From the NCBI GenBank assembly GCA_009731375.1, contig BJOX01000233.1, forward strand, positions 30,603-62,931: a stretch of DNA of 32,329 bases, in the 5' to 3' direction. Within the stretch, counting starts at the first letter, position 1. The number at the start of each line of letters is the position of its first letter. This DNA is from Paulinella micropora. Lineage: Eukaryota; Cercozoa; Imbricatea; Euglyphida. Both the position numbers and the translations under genes were made by a program. Shown in pieces: positions 1 to 8,056 of this stretch. The notes beneath the pieces are model-generated. The model did no database searches, was not told the DNA's origin, and saw nothing but the letters and a program-made list of their open reading frames with translations.

Positions 1-534
1 GCGCGGGAGCGGGCCCCCGGCCTGGCCGCTAGGCAGTCGTCCACGCTCAGCATTTCTGCCGGCCGGGGGGCGGGCGGCCCCCCCTGCCCGGGGCCCAGGG
101 GGGGGGGGGAGAAGACAGGTTTCGTCGGGGCCTCCCCCCCTCCGCCCGACGCCCCCCCCCCCCCCCTCCTCCTGCCAGCCTTCTCCCCCCCCGCGCGCGC
201 CCGGGCACGGGCGTGGCGCCGCGCCCGGGGCGGGGCGCCCCGCCGCCTCCCCCCCGGGCGCGCGCGGGGGGCGGGCCGGGCCAGCTCAGCCCCGCCGTAC
301 ACGCGGCCGGGGGGCAGAAAGCCCCTGCTATGGCACCCTCCGCCGCGCGTGCTGCCCGGCGCCGGGGCACGGTCAAGTACAGTTTCCAGGGGTGGCGCCG
401 CGGACCGCTGCTGGGCAGGTACAGGCCGGGGCACGGCCGGCGCTGGACGGCCTGGGTGCCGGCCTGCCGGCCCTGCGCACGGAGAAGCCTCTTCCGGCGC
501 GCCGGGGCCGCCACGCCCGGGCTGTGCGGGCGCC
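1..534. other. GC-rich low-complexity stretch, no gene called
   Basis: This stretch is dominated by long C and G homopolymers and CGCG-rich sequence. Open frames exist on both strands, but only because stop codons are rare at this GC content. Their translations are Pro/Gly/Arg/Ala-rich, have no recognisable domain and give no reason to prefer one frame. I see no RNA gene or regulatory site that I can support. Confidence 0.5.
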
Positions 535-912
535 ATGCCCGTCAGGCGGCGGACTCCGAGACAGAGACCGACCCGGAGACAGAGACCGACCCTGAGAAAG
601 CGGACGCTGACACGGAAGCGGGCGCTGACACGGAAGCGGGCGCTGACACGGAAGCGGGCGCCGACGATCGTGTCGGGCCCGGCGGCGGCACCCCGCCCGC
701 GGCGGGCGGCGAGCACCGCCGGTCGCCACCGGCGCTCGCGGGCGGCGAGCACCGTCCACAGTGGCTCCTGCAGCTCCAGAGCTGGAGCGCCGGCCTACGG
801 CCAGCGCAGGCGCAGTCCGGGGGAGGGGCGACGGGGGGCGGCCGGCCGGCGGCGCCCCTCCCCCCCGCGGGCGCTACGTAGGCCCCGGGGGGCACCCGCG
901 GGCGCTACGTAG
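535..912 (+). CDS. Possible small Arg-rich basic protein (uncertain frame)
   Basis: From the ATG at 535 the frame runs 125 codons to a TAG at 910. The N-terminal half is extremely basic, beginning MPVRRRTPRQRPTRR and followed by an LTRKRA unit repeated three times. The rest is Arg/Ala/Ser/Pro-rich. Such composition is seen in protamine-like nucleic-acid condensing proteins, but no family is recognised. The call is weak because the same tandem repeats are also open in a second plus frame (acidic, TEAGAD repeats) and on the minus strand (Ser/Val/Ala-rich). GC-rich DNA keeps frames open by chance, so this may be non-coding. Confidence 0.22.
   Translation: MPVRRRTPRQRPTRRQRPTLRKRTLTRKRALTRKRALTRKRAPTIVSGPAAAPRPRRAASTAGRHRRSRAASTVHSGSCSSRAGAPAYGQRRRSPGEGRRGAAGRRRPSPPRALRRPRGAPAGAT
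604..658. repeat. 18-bp tandem repeat, three copies
   Basis: The unit cgctgacacggaagcggg is repeated three times head to tail with essentially no divergence. Being a multiple of three it preserves every frame. It gives LTRKRA repeats in one frame and ADTEAG repeats in another. Just upstream (about 558-596) is a related imperfect repeat of gacagagaccgacc. Confidence 0.9.
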
Positions 913-950
913 GCCCCGGGGGGCACCCGCGGGCGCTACGTAGGCCCCCC
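869..950. repeat. 31-bp tandem repeat with TACGTA palindrome cores
   Basis: A 31-bp unit starting gggcgctacgtaggcccc begins at 869, 900 and 931; the last copy is partial. Each unit centres on the perfect 8-bp palindrome CTACGTAG. Because 31 is not a multiple of three, the repeat puts a TAG in successive frames and closes the plus-strand open frames. It lies directly before the large duplication. Repeated identical palindromes could be protein-binding sites or simply a minisatellite; the sequence alone does not decide. Confidence 0.85.
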
Positions 951-1061
951 CTCCCCGACGCCCCCCCCCCCACCGGCCCACGACCCACCCCCCGCGGCCC
1001 CCCGGCCCCTCGGGTCGGCGGCACGGTACTACCACAGAACGCCAGCACCCAGCGGGCCACG

Positions 1062-1232
1062 ATGAGGAGCTACGCGCAGCGCGAACCCCTGGGCCCCCCC
1101 TGTTCCTGCTCCGGCCACCTAGCCGACGAAGGCCCCGCCGACTTCGTCCTGGAAGAGCACACGATTCGCTTCGGCTGTGGTTGTACGTTTGACTTGGCCA
1201 GCGGCCGGGCGCTGCAGCTGTGCGACCGCTAG
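1062..1232 (+). CDS. Small Cys/His-rich protein, 56 aa (copy 1)
   Basis: The ATG at 1062 opens a 56-codon frame ending in TAG at 1230. The product starts MRSYAQREPLG and has a CxC pair followed by His (C14, C16, H19), then H33, a second CxC pair (C39, C41) and C54. Paired CxC motifs with histidines suggest a small metal-binding, perhaps zinc-binding, protein; no family is recognised. The case for a real gene is the second copy at 2237-2407, which keeps the same length, start, stop and every Cys/His, with one amino-acid change (Pro13 here, Ser there). An ATTAAA lies about 150 bp downstream. Its function is unknown. Confidence 0.5.
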   Translation: MRSYAQREPLGPPCSCSGHLADEGPADFVLEEHTIRFGCGCTFDLASGRALQLCDR

Positions 1233-1385
1233 CCAGGCCTCGCGCAGCAGCCCCTAGCCCGCGCGGCTGCTAAGCCCGGCCCTGACGTCTGGACCGCCTC
1301 GTCCTCCCCCCCACGCGCACGACGGGCGCGCTTTGCGCCGGTGGCCACGCGGTAGCGCTAGTCCGTCCACCGCGCACGTGCGCAC

Positions 1386-1391
1386 ATTAAA
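1386..1391 (+). terminator. ATTAAA polyadenylation-like signal (copy 1)
   Basis: ATTAAA stands out in an otherwise very GC-rich stretch, 154 bp after the stop of the small Cys-rich gene. It immediately adjoins the stop codon of the opposing minus-strand frame. It is conserved in the second copy. ATTAAA is a common variant of the eukaryotic poly(A) signal; the role is inferred. Confidence 0.4.
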
Positions 1392-1691
1392 TTACCAATC
1401 CCTGACAGCCACCCCCGCCCCCGGGCCGTAGGAAAGTAGCCAGCCCCCCTCGGGGCTTCTATGCCGGGCTTGGCCTTTTAATGAGCCGGCGTCCCCTCCC
1501 CTTCCTCGCTCCGGTGCCTGGCCGGGTTTGGCCGCTAGCCAGACTACGCGATCCTCTCTCTCTCTCGCCCCGGCGCGCTGCAAAGTCGCAGGGCTCCCCG
1601 CCCTGGCACGTTCGTTAGTGAAGCTCCGACGCAGAGCCTCCTGCACGCCGCCACAGCTGTTGTCTGGGCAGGCTCTGGCCCGCCGCCGCAC
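1392..1691 (-). pseudogene. Shortened copy of the LRR-type frame, cassette absent
   Basis: This minus-strand frame matches both ends of the 2567-3262 frame almost residue for residue, but lacks exactly 130 codons containing the leucine-rich repeats. The two ends meet in frame, after PATLQ and before RAGARERE. It has no ATG start; the open frame begins after a TAG, with GTG the first possible start. Without the LRR block, what remains is an Arg/Gly-rich flank with no recognisable domain. It is best treated as a deleted, probably non-functional copy. Alternatively copy 1 is ancestral and the cassette was gained in copy 2. Confidence 0.4.
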
Positions 1692-1786
1692 CCGTCGCCC
1701 GGGCAGGCCCAGCTACCTCCTGTTACTCCCCCCCCCGTTCCCGTGGTTACTGTGCACTAGCCAGCCACGCCACCGCCCGCGGCGGA

Positions 1787-2099
1787 NNNNNNNNNNNNNN
1801 NNNNNNNNNNNNNNNNNNNNNNNNNNNNNNNNNNNNNNNNNNNNNNNNNNNNNNNNNNNNNNNNNNNNNNNNNNNNNNNNNNNNNNNNNNNNNNNNNNNN
1901 NNNNNNNNNNNNNNNNNNNNNNNNNNNNNNNNNNNNNNNNNNNNNNNNNNNNNNNNNNNNNNNNNNNNNNNNNNNNNNNNNNNNNNNNNNNNNNNNNNNN
2001 NNNNNNNNNNNNNNNNNNNNNNNNNNNNNNNNNNNNNNNNNNNNNNNNNNNNNNNNNNNNNNNNNNNNNNNNNNNNNNNNNNNNNNNNNNNNNNNNNNN
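1787..2099. other. Assembly gap (313 N)
   Basis: There are 313 undetermined bases between the two copies of the large duplication, followed by a run of about 31 C. The gap sits where copy 1 should continue into the membrane-protein gene. It may hide a second copy of that gene, or the duplication may be partly an assembly artefact. Confidence 0.95.
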
Positions 2100-2130
<31 letters not shown>

Positions 2131-2236
2131 ACCGGCCCACGACCCACCCCCCGCGGCCCCCCGCCCCCTCCCCCGCCCGGCCCCTTGGGTCGGCGGCACG
2201 GTACTACCACAGAACGCCAGCACCCAGCGGGCCACG

Positions 2237-2407
2237 ATGAGGAGCTACGCGCAGCGCGAACCCCTGGGCCCCTCCTGTTCCTGCTCCGGCCACCTAGCCG
2301 ACGAAGGCCCCGCCGACTTCGTCCTGGAAGAGCACACGATTCGCTTCGGCTGTGGTTGTACGTTTGACTTGGCCAGCGGCCGGGCGCTGCAGCTGTGCGA
2401 CCGCTAG
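2237..2407 (+). CDS. Small Cys/His-rich protein, 56 aa (copy 2)
   Basis: This is the second copy of the 56-residue protein at 1062-1232, with start, stop, length and all Cys and His conserved. The only amino-acid change is Pro to Ser at residue 13, just before the first CxC. CxC...H...H...CxC...C spacing suggests a compact metal-binding fold, but I recognise no family. It is followed by ATTAAA at 2561 and faces the LRR-type frame on the other strand. The near-identity may reflect recent duplication rather than selection, so coding status is moderately supported. Confidence 0.5.
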   Translation: MRSYAQREPLGPSCSCSGHLADEGPADFVLEEHTIRFGCGCTFDLASGRALQLCDR

Positions 2408-2560
2408 CCAGGCCTCGCGCAGCAGCCCCTAGCCCGCGCGGCTGCTAAGCCCGGCCCTGACGTCTGGACCGCCTCGTCCTCCCCCCCACGCGCACGACGG
2501 GCGCGCTTAGCGCCGGTGGCCACGCGGTAGCGCTAGTCCGTCCACCGCGCACGTGCGCAC

Positions 2561-2566
2561 ATTAAA
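2561..2566 (+). terminator. ATTAAA polyadenylation-like signal (copy 2)
   Basis: It is equivalent to the ATTAAA at 1386, again about 155 bp after the small Cys-rich gene and directly next to the stop of the converging minus-strand frame. The poly(A) role is inferred from the motif and position only. Confidence 0.4.
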
Positions 2567-3262
2567 TTACCAATCCCTGACAGCCACCCCCGCCCTCGGG
2601 CCGTAGGAAAGTAGCCAGCCCCCCTCGGGGCTTCTATGCTGGGCTTGGCCTTTTAATGAGCCGGCGTCCCCTCCCCTTCCTCGCCCCGGTGCCTGGCCGG
2701 GTTTGGCCGCTAGCCAGACTACGCGACCCTCTCCCTCTCTCTCTCTCGCCCCGGCGCGCTGCCGGCCCCCTCCCCTTGTCCCGCTCCGGTGCTGAACCCC
2801 CCCCTGGGCCAGTAGAGGACAACCGGCTAGTTTGAGTGTGAGGTCGCCGCGCGGTCCGTCCTGGGGGGCGGGCAGGTCTAGGGTGCCGAGCGCAGCACAG
2901 TCACGAACCGTGAGCTCCAGCGGGAGGCGCAGGGGAGGCAGCGACAGTTGCCTCAGCTGATTACACTCCTGGATGTGGATGGAGAGCCGCCGGCCTTCGC
3001 CGGCTACCCGCCGGACCCCCGGCTCGGGGCAGAAGCGCATTTCTTCGAGCGCCGCACAGTCATGCACCGTGAGCGACAGCGGGATACTATCCCCATTATC
3101 ACGAGCACCTGCAACTTCAGCCGGGCAGAGTCTCTTCGCCACTGGGCACTGCAAAGTCGCAGGGCTCCCCGCCCTGGCACGTTCGTTAGTGAAGCTCTGA
3201 CGCAGAGCCTCCTGCACGCCGCCGCAGCTGTTGTCTGGGCAGGCTCTGGCCCGCCGCCGCAC
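2567..3262 (-). CDS. Leucine-rich-repeat-like protein, start unclear
   Basis: The open frame is about 231 codons. Its middle (roughly residues 58-140) contains two or three degenerate leucine-rich repeats with the recurring pattern L-x-L-x-V-x-D-C-A-A-L, for example LTVHDCAALEEMRF and LTVRDCAALGTLDL. LRRs usually form curved protein-binding surfaces. The flanks are Arg/Gly-rich with no domain. No ATG precedes the repeats: the frame opens after a TAG, the first possible start is GTG at 3262, and the first ATG (3038-3040) falls inside the LRR block. The gene may be spliced, 5'-truncated by the duplication, or decayed. The stop of the upstream membrane-protein gene lies 70 bp away on the same strand. 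Confidence 0.4.
   Translation of the reverse strand: MRRRARACPDNSCGGVQEALRQSFTNERARAGSPATLQCPVAKRLCPAEVAGARDNGDSIPLSLTVHDCAALEEMRFCPEPGVRRVAGEGRRLSIHIQECNQLRQLSLPPLRLPLELTVRDCAALGTLDLPAPQDGPRGDLTLKLAGCPLLAQGGVQHRSGTRGGGRQRAGAREREGEGRVVWLAAKPGQAPGRGRGGDAGSLKGQAQHRSPEGGWLLSYGPRAGVAVRDW
2762..3151 (-). other. 390-bp in-frame LRR cassette present in one copy only
   Basis: Aligning the two duplicated copies shows this block to be an exact insertion or deletion of 390 bp (130 codons). It is flanked by a short shared ctg, as expected from microhomology-mediated deletion. It carries the entire LRR-like region, and both states keep the reading frame. Confidence 0.75.
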
Positions 3263-3331
3263 CCGTCGCCCGGGCAGGCCCAGCTACCTCCTGTTACCCC
3301 CTGTCCCCCCCGTTCCCGTGGTTACTGTGCA

Positions 3332-3934
3332 CTAGCCAGCCACGCCACCGCCCGCGGCGGAGGGGGGCGTCCGCCGGACCGGCAGCGCCGCGGCGCAGAC
3401 CGTGACGACGCACAGCGCGAGCACGGCCCACGCCAGGGCCCCGCAGGCTGCCAGGCGCCTGGTGTACCGGTCGGTGCACACCAGGACGGGCGTGTAGGCC
3501 ACGCGGCACTGGTAGGCGTCGTGGCAGGTCACACGGAAGCGCAGGGTCACGTCGGGGTGGGCGGGCTGGCGCAGGCCGGCGCGGCTGCTGACCTCGAGCA
3601 CGTCGGGGGGGTAGAACCGCTCCTCCACCCGGGGCCCGCGCACGCGCACGGCGTCGTCCTGGTAGTGCCACTCCACCGCGCCACACGTGGTCGCGAGTAC
3701 GCTCGCGACCTCCAAGGACTCGCACTGCGGGAACCTGACGAACGGTTGTACTTCGAACACAGTCGCGCTCTCTAGCGGCCCCAGCACTAGGTGGTGTGCG
3801 TAGGGCCGGGCGGTGAGGGCGGGCTCGGCGCACAGCGCCTGGAACAGAGGCCCTTGCACAGTCAGTAGTACTAGCCGCGGGCTGGGCCCGGCGCACCACA
3901 CTGACCACAGGCGCCATAGCTGCAGCCGGGACAT
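3332..3934 (-). CDS. Type I membrane protein, 200 aa, signal peptide and one TM
   Basis: The ATG at 3934 is chosen because it gives a short N-terminal hydrophobic leader (about residues 1-28), ahead of a 130-residue ectodomain with six cysteines (C35, C71, C84, C137, C143, C153), an even number suitable for disulfides. A hydrophobic span at residues 161-184 (LAACGALAWAVLALCVVTVC) follows a Tyr-Thr-Arg-Arg boundary. A short cytosolic tail rich in Pro, Arg and Gly ends in TAG at 3332. This layout predicts a surface or envelope glycoprotein; no family is recognised. Frames upstream of the chosen ATG are open but low-complexity. The last codons are duplicated in copy 1. The long surface-protein gene at 4320 starts divergently, 385 bp away. 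Confidence 0.6.
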   Translation of the reverse strand: MSRLQLWRLWSVWCAGPSPRLVLLTVQGPLFQALCAEPALTARPYAHHLVLGPLESATVFEVQPFVRFPQCESLEVASVLATTCGAVEWHYQDDAVRVRGPRVEERFYPPDVLEVSSRAGLRQPAHPDVTLRFRVTCHDAYQCRVAYTPVLVCTDRYTRRLAACGALAWAVLALCVVTVCAAALPVRRTPPSAAGGGVAG

Positions 3935-4319
3935 GACTGCTAGCACCGGCCCGGGGAGCCAAAGCCCCTCCCTCCCCTGGGTCCCAGAAGTTGCGACCAG
4001 GGGTGCGCAGTGCGTGTGCGTGTGGGTAGGTGTGTGTGGGGTCAGTAGGTGTCTAAGCAGGACGAGGGAAAGGGAGAGGGGGGGAGGGGGTGCGTCCTCC
4101 GCTCCGTACGTCCCAGCCCCCCCCCTCCTACCCTTCGCCCTCCCCATCCCGCCGCTCACAAGCCCCGCGCCGCCTTCCCTCCACCCCCCGCGGGGTTGGC
4201 ACGGGCCCCCCGGCAGCCTCCCAGAAAGGAAGGAAAGGAGCGGGGCGTGGCTGACTGCTGTCCTTGCCTCTTGGCGGCGCTGCCTGCGTCGGCTTGGCTT
4301 CCTCCCTCAGCCGGCCGTG
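3935..4319. promoter_or_regulatory. Divergent intergenic region
   Basis: This is the space between the start codons of the minus-strand membrane protein and the plus-strand DUF285 protein, so it must hold both promoters. It contains a GT-rich patch (about 4006-4045, gtgtgcgtgtgggtaggtgt) and C-rich stretches. I see no TATA box or other recognisable element. Confidence 0.35.
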
Positions 4320-7300
4320 ATGAGCATCGCCTGGCTGGGTATCCTCTGGGCCGCCCTGGCGCCCCGCGCCGGGGCCTATTGTGTGCTGCCCCGGCGCGAG
4401 CCGTTTAGCACCGACCTCGTGCTGGAGCTGTCAGTGCTAGCAGGTGGCACGACCTGGACGCTGCCCATGGCCGGCGCCAACGGCGCGCGCCGCCGCCGCG
4501 CGGCGCAGGCCGGTGACGGCTTGGTGGTGTTCTTGGTGGTGTTCTGGGGCGACGGCACGCCGGCCCAGAGTTGCAGCTCTGCCGAGCCCTGTGCCCACAC
4601 GTTCCGTGGGGGGGGGCTGTTTCAGGTTCTAGTAGCCGGTCCGGTCGTAGGTTGGGCCATGACACCGGAGTGGCGCCAACAGCAGACAGGGGGGGTCGGG
4701 CTGCTGCGCATTATTCAGTGGGGTGGGCTGCAGCTGGCGCCCGGCACGGGTTACCACTTCTACGGCGAGGCCGCGCTGGTTTCGCTGCCGTCGTTGTCGG
4801 ACCTGGACACCTCACACGTCACATCGCTGGCGTACAGCTTCGCGGAGCTGTCGCTCGCCGCGTGCTTCGACGTCTCGGGCCTGCAGACCGGTTCGGTCAC
4901 TTCGTTGCGAGCGGCGTTCGCCGACTCCCCCTGCCTGAAGTTCGCCAACGTGAGCGGTTGGGACACGTCGCGGGTCCTGGACACTGCGTGGCTGTTCCGC
5001 GGCACGGCGGCGACCACCATCCCGGGCCTGGAGCGCTGGAACCTGACGCAGGTCGTGAACGCGACCGGCATGTTCGCAGCGGCGGCCGAGCTGCGCGCTG
5101 ACCTGTCGGGTTGGAGGCTGGACAACCTGCGGGAGGCCGGGGGCCTGCTGGCCGGCGCACCACTCCTGGCCCAGGACCTGAGTGGTTGGGGGGCTAACCT
5201 GACGGCCCAGTCCTGCCTGGAGCTGGTGCAGGCCTCGGGCCTGGCGGCCTGGCAGGCGCCGCTGACCTGCCAGCAATGGCTACCACCCCCGGAGGCATCT
5301 TCCCTGCCGTCGCCCCCGCGAAGCCCCGGGCTCTCGTCCAGCCCGGCCGCGAGCCCTAGCCAGGGGGGGGACCCCTCGCCCGGCCCCAGCCGGAGCGGCG
5401 GCGCCAGCGACAGCCAGAGCCACACTACCACCCACAGCCAGACACCCGTGGGGCCCGGTCCGCCCTCGCCACCGGGCGCGACGGGCTCGCCCACGCCCAC
5501 GCCTACACCCTCGCCGAGCGCCACGGGCTCGCCCACGCGGAGCCCGACTACCACCCACAGCGAGACACCCGCGGGGCCGGGTCCGCCCTCGTCGCCGGGC
5601 GCGACGGGCTCGCCCACGCCCACGCCTACACCCTCGCCGAGCGCCACGGGCTCGTCCACGCCCACGCCTACATTCTCAGCGAGCGCCACGGGCTCGCCCA
5701 CGCGCAGCCCCAGCCCGACTACCACCCACAGCGAGACACCCGCGGGACCGGGTCCGCCCTCGTCGCCGGGCACGACTGGCTCGTCCACGCCCACGCCTAC
5801 ACCCTCAGCGAGCGCCACGGGCTCGTCCACGCGCAGCCCCAGCCCGACTACCACCCACAGCGAGACACCCGCGGGACCGGGCGCGACTGGCTCGTCCACG
5901 CCTACCCGCAGCCCCCCCGGCTCGTCCACGCCCACGCCGACAGCTTCACCGAGCGCCATCGGCTCGTCCACGCCTACCCGCAGCCCCCCCGGCTCGTCCA
6001 CGCCCACGCCGACACCTTCACCGAGCGCCAACGGCTCGTCCACGCCNNNNNNNNNNNNNNNNNNNNNNNNNNNNNNNNNNNNNNNNNNNNNNNNNNNNNN
6101 NNNNNNNNNNNNNNNNNNNNNNNNNNNNNNNNNNNNNNNNNNNNNNNNNNNNNNNNNNNNNNNNNNNNNNNNNNNNNNNNNNNNNNNNNNNNNNNNNNNN
6201 NNNNNNNNNNNNNNNNNNNNNNNNNNNNNNNNNNNNNNNNNNNNNNNNNNNNNNNNNNNNNNNNNNNNNNNNNNNNNNNNNNNNNNNNNNNNNNNNNNNN
6301 NNNNNNNNNNNNNNNNNNNNNNNNNNNNNNNNNNNNNNNNNNNNNNNNNNNNNNNNNNNNNNNNNNNNNNNNNNNNNNNNNNNNNNNNNNNNNNNNNNNN
6401 NNNNNNGCTACGGTGACGCGGACACCGAGCCAGAGCCCGAACTATTGCGCCGCCGGGCCCTCGGTCGTGCCCTTTTTCCAGAACTTTTCCGCCGACGTGT
6501 CGGGGCCTTGGGCGGCGACCTGCTCCGGCCTGCAGTCTACGAGCCGGCGCTGCTGGCATGCGTTCGACGGCACCGAGTACCCGGGGCAGCGGCTGGCGGT
6601 TGGTGCCGCGCCGCGTGAGTGGCTGAGCCGCGGCTACTACCTGGGCCCCGAGAGCCGTGCTCCTGGCTCTTACGTGGGGCCCACCACCACCAGCACCACT
6701 CGCAACGAGCAGCTCGCGGGCGAATGGCTGCAGCTGCGCCGCCTGGACGGCCAGCCGGTGCGCCTGACAGACTTCACGCTGGCCGGCTACCTGCCGGGCA
6801 CGGCCCGGCCCCCCTGGCGCGGCGGGGCCCCGCGCCGGCTCTACCTGGCCGCGACGGCGCAGGGCAGCGACGAGGGGAATTGGACGGTACTGTACGAAAC
6901 CCCGCGGGACGGACAGGAGGACGCCTGGGGCTACCGCTGGAGGCGGAACTACGTGCTGAACGCGTCCGGTGGGCGGGAGCGCAGCCGCAGCAACGAAAGG
7001 CGGGAGCGCCGCCACGGCGGTTCTGCCCGCCAGTACCACTGGGACAGGAGTCGGAGCCGCAGCTGGGAGAGGGCGTGGCGCAGCCGGGAGCGCAGGAGCG
7101 CCAGCCGGAGCCGCAGCCGGAGCCGCAGCCCCCCACCCCGGCGTTCGCGTTCACGCCGAGAGAGGGAGGCCTGGCAGGCGTACCAGCGACAGCCGGAGGA
7201 GCTCCCTGCGTGGGGCACGGGCGCTCGCCAGCACCCGCCTCCCGGCCAGGCCTGGCGGGCGGACAAGGCTGACCCCTGGGGCGGCTCCGGGGCAGCGAAC

Positions 7301-7744
7301 GGCCAGGCGGCTCCGGACGCCGAGCCGGTAGCCCCGGCGGCCCCGGCGGGCCCGGCGGTGTCGCACGCCTCGACCGCGGTGCAGGCGTCACGGGCCATGC
7401 AGTCCGTGGTAGACCAGCCCGCCGACCACTCTCCTCGCACGCCACTCCTGTCGACCGCGCTGCGAGACGGCGCGGGCGAGGCCCGTGTGCTCGCCACGTC
7501 GCCCACCCAGGTCATCCTGGCCCCCGACGCCCGGTTGCGCGGGGAGGAACACAAGTGTCTCAAGGCGGCCATCCAGCTCCTGGACAAACAAAAGCTCTTT
7601 ATGCCCAGACTCTTCAGCTCCCTGCAGGTCATGGAGCAATTGACACAGCGTGTAGACGCACTGGAAGCTAGGCTCGCGGACCTGGAGCTGCAGGCCAGGA
7701 ACGTCAATGCCAACATGAGCCAGGCCTTCCCGGGTGGTATTTAA
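4320..7744 (+). CDS. Large secreted/surface protein: DUF285 repeats, mucin linker, F5/8-like domain, RS domain, coiled coil
   Basis: The ATG at 4320 begins a signal peptide (MSIAWLGILWAALAPRAGA). Residues about 155-295 carry DUF285/BspA-like repeats, recognisable by Gly/Asp-Trp-Asp-x-Ser patterns such as VSGWDTSRV, RWNLTQVVNATGMF and DLSGWRLDNL. In known proteins these repeats form LRR-like surface domains. A Pro/Thr/Ser/Gly-rich linker (about 5290-6046) then enters an assembly gap. After the gap the frame resumes with the same kind of repeat and a module about 6600-6960 (GEWLQLRRLDGQPVRL...NWTVLYE) resembling F5/8-type galactose-binding domains. It continues into an SR/RS domain (about 6965-7165) and a coiled coil near 7600-7720, stopping at 7742. 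Because the gap interrupts a repeat, continuity is inferred. No TM segment is visible, and an RS domain is odd in a secreted protein, so the 3' part could be a separate or fused gene. Confidence 0.6.
5440..6046 (+). repeat. Pro/Thr/Ser mucin-type coding repeats
   Basis: Degenerate tandem units encode blocks such as GSPTPTPTPSPSAT and TTTHSETPAGPGPPS, repeated many times with shuffled order. The reading frame is preserved throughout. Such sequence is typical of O-glycosylated stalks. It runs straight into the 360-N gap, so the true repeat number is unknown. Confidence 0.85.
6047..6406. other. Assembly gap (360 N) inside the repeat linker
   Basis: There are 360 undetermined bases inside the Pro/Thr/Ser linker. 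The frames before and after differ at the stated gap length. This is most simply explained by a wrongly estimated gap size in a repeat. Confidence 0.95.
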
Positions 7745-7792
7745 TCAAGACCTGAGCCAGGACGGGGCGGCGCCCCTTGCTACCCTCGCGTG

Positions 7793-7853
7793 CTCTCTCT
7801 CTTTCTCTCTCGGCCGGCCTGCCCCCGTCTGGGGTCCAACTACACCCCTCCCT

Positions 7854-7892
<39 letters not shown>

Positions 7893-7908
7893 CCGGCCGG
7901 CCTGCCCC
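7793..7908. repeat. CT microsatellite with short flanking duplication
   Basis: A pure CT run (7856-7890) lies between two copies of a ctctcggccggcctgcccc-like sequence, at about 7808 and 7888. This makes an imperfect duplication of about 80 bp. It lies in the presumed 3' untranslated region of the DUF285 protein gene. Shorter CT tracts also occur in both copies of the large duplication. Confidence 0.8.
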
Positions 7909-7942
7909 GCCTGGGAGGGTTGCTGGTCCTACTGCAAGCTCA

Positions 7943-7948
7943 TTAAAA
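7943..7948 (+). terminator. ATTAAA polyadenylation-like signal
   Basis: ATTAAA followed by an A-rich patch lies about 200 bp after the stop of the large plus-strand gene, between it and the converging nuclease gene. It is a rare A-rich island in GC-rich sequence. The poly(A) role is inferred. Confidence 0.45.
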
Positions 7949-8056
7949 AAATTTAAGTTTGAGCGTACGCGATTTCCCCCCGGGCGCTGCCGGCGCACAC
8001 ACCGGGCCCCTCCCCACCTGCTCTTCCCACCGGAGCCAGCGGCTAGCCCCCCACGC

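Larger units (their letters stand above)
964..1786. repeat. Large tandem duplication, copy 1
   Basis: This segment is almost identical to 2100-3360. It contains the small Cys-rich gene, an ATTAAA motif, a shortened opposing LRR-type frame and the last codons of the membrane protein found intact at 3332-3934. It ends at the assembly gap with the same bases (gcccgcggcgga) that continue into that membrane-protein gene in copy 2. The main difference is an exact 390-bp segment present only in copy 2. A few single-base and homopolymer-length differences show that the copies are distinct and not one sequence used twice. Confidence 0.85.
2100..3360. repeat. Large tandem duplication, copy 2 (with LRR cassette)
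   Basis: This is the second copy of the 964-1786 segment, beginning in the C-run after the gap and ending where the shared sequence runs into the unique part of the membrane-protein gene. It contains the second 56-residue Cys-rich gene, a second ATTAAA and the full opposing LRR-type frame. The extra segment 2762-3151 is absent from copy 1. A short insertion also distinguishes the leader near 2160-2185. Confidence 0.85.

Noticed and set aside
47-514. Minus-strand open frame in the first 500 bases
   Set aside because: Arg/Gly/Pro-rich translation driven by GC content and homopolymers; no domain, and other frames are equally open.
4760-7039. Very long minus-strand open frame opposite the DUF285 protein
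   Set aside because: It is the antisense of the Pro/Thr/Ser repeats (Gly/Val repeats) and runs through an N gap; the plus frame has a signal peptide and recognisable domains.
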